Part shown: positions 61,191 through 64,000 of the stretch, piece after piece | Position numbering within the stretch: position 1 is the stretch's first letter | How the letters are laid out: each line of letters opens with the position of its first letter | Origin: Competibacter sp963695105 | Lineage (GTDB): Bacteria; Pseudomonadota; Gammaproteobacteria; Competibacterales; Competibacteraceae | Reading direction: 5' to 3' | Assembly: GCA_963695105.1 (NCBI GenBank) | Contig: CAVOGC010000054.1 | Location: forward strand, 1-64,000 | DNA length: 64,000 nt | Notes under the pieces: model-generated | The model's database searches: none | What the model was told of the DNA's origin: nothing | The model's input: only the letters and a program-made list of their open reading frames with translations | Translations under genes and position numbers: made by a program

Positions 61191-61982
61191 CTACGCTCCA
61201 CGTTGCTTCAGGAGGTTGTCCGGCGGCGCCGGCGCTCCCCGTTTCTCTTGGTATTCGCAAATGAATTCATCCAGCAACGCCCGATCTTCGGCGGCCAGCC
61301 GCCGCCGGGCCAACAGATCAGGCCGTCGCAGCCAGGTCCGCCCCAAGGCCTCGCGCCGCCGCCAGCGGGCGATGGCGGCATGATCGCCGCTCAGCAGCAC
61401 CGCCGGCACCCGCCGCCCTTCAATCTCTTCGGGCCGGGTGTAGTGCGGGCAGTCCAGCAATCCGTCCATGAACGAGTCCTGCTCGGCCGATTCGCTGTCG
61501 TTCAGCGCCCCCGGCAACAGCCGGGCCACGGCGTCGATCAACACCAGCGCCGCCAGTTCGCCGCCGCTGAGCACGTAATCGCCGATGGACCATTCCTCGT
61601 CCACTTCGGTTGCGATCAGCCGCTCGTCGATGCCTTCATAGCGGCCAGCCAGCAAAATCAGTCTTGTTTCCCGCGCCAGCTCCCGCGCGCCATCCTGGGT
61701 CAGCGGCCGACCCTGCGGGCTGAGATAAACCGTTTTTCCCGGTGCCTGCGCCGCCGCCCTGGCCCGTTGCAGGGTATCGCGCAGCGGTTGCACCTTCATC
61801 ACCATGCCCGGACCACCGCCGTAGGGCCGGTCGTCCACGGTGCGATGACGATCATGGGCATCGTCGCGCGGATCCCAGACCGCCACCCGCAACAGCCCGC
61901 GCTCGACTGCCCGCCCGGTGACCCCAAAGCGGAGCAGAGTTTCGACCATCTCGGGAAACAGGGTGACCACGTCCACGCGCAT
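61191..61982 (-). CDS. trmD: tRNA (guanine-N1)-methyltransferase
   Basis: Methylates G37 of tRNAs with SAM through a trefoil-knot fold, preventing +1 frameshifts. The 263-residue product begins MRVDVVTLFPEMVETL. It has the knot segments LLAGRYEGIDERLI and SIGDYVLSGGELAALVLIDAVARLLPG. ATG 61982 follows AGGGAA; an ATG six codons upstream is possible. It sits between rimM and rplS. Confidence 0.97.
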   Translation of the reverse strand: MRVDVVTLFPEMVETLLRFGVTGRAVERGLLRVAVWDPRDDAHDRHRTVDDRPYGGGPGMVMKVQPLRDTLQRARAAAQAPGKTVYLSPQGRPLTQDGARELARETRLILLAGRYEGIDERLIATEVDEEWSIGDYVLSGGELAALVLIDAVARLLPGALNDSESAEQDSFMDGLLDCPHYTRPEEIEGRRVPAVLLSGDHAAIARWRRREALGRTWLRRPDLLARRRLAAEDRALLDEFICEYQEKRGAPAPPDNLLKQRGA

Positions 61983-62040
61983 CGCCGCGTTCCCTAGCAT
62001 GTCTCTCCCCCCGTGGGAGAGCGCTTGGGATTGAGGGGAT

Positions 62041-62541
62041 TCAAAAATCCGGCTCCCAGTCCACCCGCAACAAGCGCTGTTCGAGGTCGATTTCAACCAC
62101 CACCTGGCCCCGCACGAACGGCAGCAATCGCTCCCGTTCCCCTTTGACCACCACTACATCGTTGGCGCCGGTGGCGAACACGGAGGCGACCGTGCCTAAA
62201 TCGACCCCGCTCAGCGTCACCACCCGCAACCCTTCCAGATCCGCCCAGTAATACTCGCCCGGTTTGGGTGGCGGCAGTTGTGAGCGGCGCACCGCGATTT
62301 CGCTCTGCAACAACATCGTGGCTTGGTCACGGTCGTCGCAGCCGGCGAACTTCAGCACCACACCCGGCCCGTGGGCGCGGCCGGCCTCGATTTCAAAAGG
62401 CCGCCACTCGCCGTCGCGATGCAAAAACACCGGGTTGTAGTGGACGATTCCCGCGCGCGGTTCGGTGTGGGAGAACACCCGCACCCAGCCCTGCACGCCG
62501 AACAGGCCGGACACCCGGCCCAGCACCACCCAATCCGACAT
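62041..62541 (-). CDS. rimM: Ribosome maturation factor RimM
   Basis: A 166-residue factor for 30S head assembly that binds S19. VVLGRVSGLFGVQGWVRVFSHTE opens the N-terminal domain. The PRC-barrel C-terminus includes EYYWADLEGLRVVTLSGVDLGTV and LLPFVRGQVVVEIDLEQRLLRVDWEPDF. It lies 31 bases after rpsP. Confidence 0.97.
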   Translation of the reverse strand: MSDWVVLGRVSGLFGVQGWVRVFSHTEPRAGIVHYNPVFLHRDGEWRPFEIEAGRAHGPGVVLKFAGCDDRDQATMLLQSEIAVRRSQLPPPKPGEYYWADLEGLRVVTLSGVDLGTVASVFATGANDVVVVKGERERLLPFVRGQVVVEIDLEQRLLRVDWEPDF

Positions 62542-62572
62542 CGCGGCGGCGCCGGTTTCGCGACTTCAGCCC

Positions 62573-62833
62573 TTACTGAACCTGCTGCTGCTGGCGGGTC
62601 TGTTCCTTAATCAGGCTGACCACCCGCTCGGACGGCTGCGCGCCGTTACCCAGCCAATACTGCAAGCGCTCCTGATTCAGGTTCAAACGCGCTTCGCTAC
62701 CGCTGGCGATCGGGTTGAAAAAACCGATACGTTCGATGCAGCGACCGTCGCGCCGGTTGCGGCTATCGGTCACGACCACGGTGTAAAAGGGGCGCTTCTT
62801 GGCGCCGCCGCGGGACAGGCGGATAGTAACCAT
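62573..62833 (-). CDS. rpsP: Ribosomal protein S16
   Basis: An 86-residue 30S protein: MVTIRLSRGGAKKRPFYTVVVTDSR, then IERIGFFNP and ERLQYWLGNGAQPSERV. First gene of rpsP-rimM-trmD-rplS. The 161 bases between it and ffh probably hold the operon promoter; no strong hexamers were seen there. Confidence 0.97.
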   Translation of the reverse strand: MVTIRLSRGGAKKRPFYTVVVTDSRNRRDGRCIERIGFFNPIASGSEARLNLNQERLQYWLGNGAQPSERVVSLIKEQTRQQQQVQ

Positions 62834-62994
62834 GCGCTGCGAATACCTCTTGCGAATTCCGATTTTCCGGTAGATGAAGGAGCTGCCCGCACGGGGCGGC
62901 TGGATAAAGCAGGAAATAGTATCCGAAATTTCCAGTGTTTGAAACCGTTAGGAACAGTTGATCATTGGCTCCATTGCCGGAGAGATCCTCCGTT

Positions 62995-64000
62995 CTACCG
63001 CTTCAGTGGCGGCAACCCGCCCATCGGCAGCCTACCCTGCAGGCCGCGCATCATCTTCATCAACCCGCCACCCTTCATTTTCTTCATCATTTTTTGCGCC
63101 TGATCGAACTGCTTGAGCAGACGGTTCACATCCTGAATCAGGGTACCGGAACCGGCGGCGATGCGGCGCTTGCGCGAACCTTTGATCATGTCCGGGAAGC
63201 GACGTTCCCGCGGGGTCATCGAATTGATGATGGCAATCAACCGGTTGACCTCCTTGTCCGCCGCCTGATCCTTGAGCGCCGCCGGCGCGGCGTTGAAACC
63301 CGGCATCTTTTCCAACAGGCTGGCGATACCGCCCATCTTCGCCATCTGTTCCATCTGCTCGCGGAAATCTTCCAGATCGAAACCCCGCCCCTTCTGGACC
63401 TTCTGGGCCAGCTTGAGCGCCTTGTCCTTATCGACCTTCTGCTCCATCTCTTCGACCAGGCTCAGCACGTCGCCCTTGCCGAGAATGCGCGAGGCCACCC
63501 GATCGGGAAAGAACGGCTCCAGCGCGGCGGTCTTCTCGCCGACGCCGAGAAATTTGATCGGCCGGCCGGTGATCTGACGGATCGACAGCGCCGCGCCGCC
63601 GCGGGCGTCGCCGTCGGTCTTGGTCAGCACCACGCCGGTCAGCGGCAGGGCGGCGTTGAAGGCCTGCGCGGTATTGGCGGCGTCCTGCCCGGTCATGCTG
63701 TCCACCACGAACAAGGTTTCGATGGGATTCAGGGCCGCGTGCAGCCTTTGAATCTCGGTCATCATCTCGGCATCGACATGCAAGCGGCCGGCGGTATCGA
63801 CGATCAGCACCTCGACGCCGTGCAGGCGGGCATGATCCAGCGCCTGGCGGGCGATGGCTTCCGGTGCCTGCCCGGGGTCGCTGGGAAAAAACTCCGCGCC
63901 GACCTCGTCAGCCAGCTTGCGCAACTGCTCGATGGCCGCTGGCCGGTACACGTCGCAACTCACCACCATCACTCTCTTGCGCTGGCGCTCCTTCAACCAG
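62995..64000 (-). CDS. ffh: Signal recognition particle protein Ffh, C-terminal part (truncated by window edge)
   Basis: The gene runs off the right edge; about 334 codons are visible. The GTPase (G) domain shows VMVVSCDVYRPAAIEQL, VLIVDTAGRLHVD, VLTKTDGDARGGAALS and the TGRPIKFLGVGEK segment. The C-terminal M domain binds signal sequences and 4.5S RNA: SMTPRERRFPDMIKGSRKRRIAAGSGT, then a Met-rich end. It targets membrane proteins co-translationally. The upstream P-loop and N domain lie outside the window. Confidence 0.97.
   Translation of the reverse strand, partial: WLKERQRKRVMVVSCDVYRPAAIEQLRKLADEVGAEFFPSDPGQAPEAIARQALDHARLHGVEVLIVDTAGRLHVDAEMMTEIQRLHAALNPIETLFVVDSMTGQDAANTAQAFNAALPLTGVVLTKTDGDARGGAALSIRQITGRPIKFLGVGEKTAALEPFFPDRVASRILGKGDVLSLVEEMEQKVDKDKALKLAQKVQKGRGFDLEDFREQMEQMAKMGGIASLLEKMPGFNAAPAALKDQAADKEVNRLIAIINSMTPRERRFPDMIKGSRKRRIAAGSGTLIQDVNRLLKQFDQAQKMMKKMKGGGLMKMMRGLQGRLPMGGLPPLKR

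Overview
The window is 64 kb of GC-rich (about 60%) chromosome from a Gammaproteobacterium. Clusters typical of that class run through it: pilMNOPQ beside aroKB, hslVU-DUF971-ubiE-ubiJ-ubiB, yibN-grxC-secB-gpsA, carAB-greA, minCDE, xseB-ispA-dxs and ffh/rpsP-rimM-trmD-rplS. A phasin gene points to polyhydroxyalkanoate storage. Lineage below class is inference; a Competibacter/Chromatiales-like bacterium would fit, but no rRNA is present. There are no rRNA genes, CRISPR arrays, insertion sequences or prophage.

Layout. 1-6 kb: start of a transhydrogenase alpha subunit gene, an HNH endonuclease with an unknown coiled-coil partner, an orphan AlgZ/LytS-type sensor kinase, hemE, a Nudix hydrolase and a CBS protein. 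6-20 kb: aroB and aroK, then two large secreted-protein genes (a PASTA/beta-propeller protein broken by three frameshifts and an Ig-like protein), then pilQPONM. 20-31 kb: small conserved unknowns, gpsA-secB-grxC-rhodanese with a DUF2892 protein and a sulfur-sensor-like ArsR regulator, then divergent gpmA, a C-terminal processing protease and a DJ-1 protein. 29-35 kb: ubiquinone genes ubiB-ubiJ-ubiE, DUF971, hslUV, a RimO-like fragment, L31 type B. 35-46 kb: gltA, a D,D-carboxypeptidase, trmB, an H-NS-like protein, tRNA-Gly, dapB, carA, carB, greA, tRNA-Val. 46-64 kb, nearly all minus strand: folE2, dxs, ispA, xseB, phasin, hslR, minEDC, an FKBP-type isomerase, four small hydrolase/unknown genes, htpG, ogt, cysQ, rplS-trmD-rimM-rpsP and the 3' part of ffh.

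How it works together. Most of the window is housekeeping: heme, ubiquinone, isoprenoid, aromatic, lysine/peptidoglycan, pyrimidine/arginine and folate synthesis, division-site selection, proteostasis and translation. The accessory interest is the secreted module placed between the type IV pilus secretin operon and aroKB, which are normally adjacent. Other notable points are a persulfide-sensor-like regulator heading a rhodanese/glutaredoxin unit, a stand-alone decayed RimO N-terminal domain, and repeat-associated frame changes in a carboxypeptidase tail.

Caution: the frameshifts at about 8.49, 9.11, 11.52 and 37.10 kb, and a Cys-to-Trp lipobox change in a run of eight G at 14.74 kb, all lie in repetitive or low-complexity DNA. 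They could be consensus errors. The core metabolic genes are intact.
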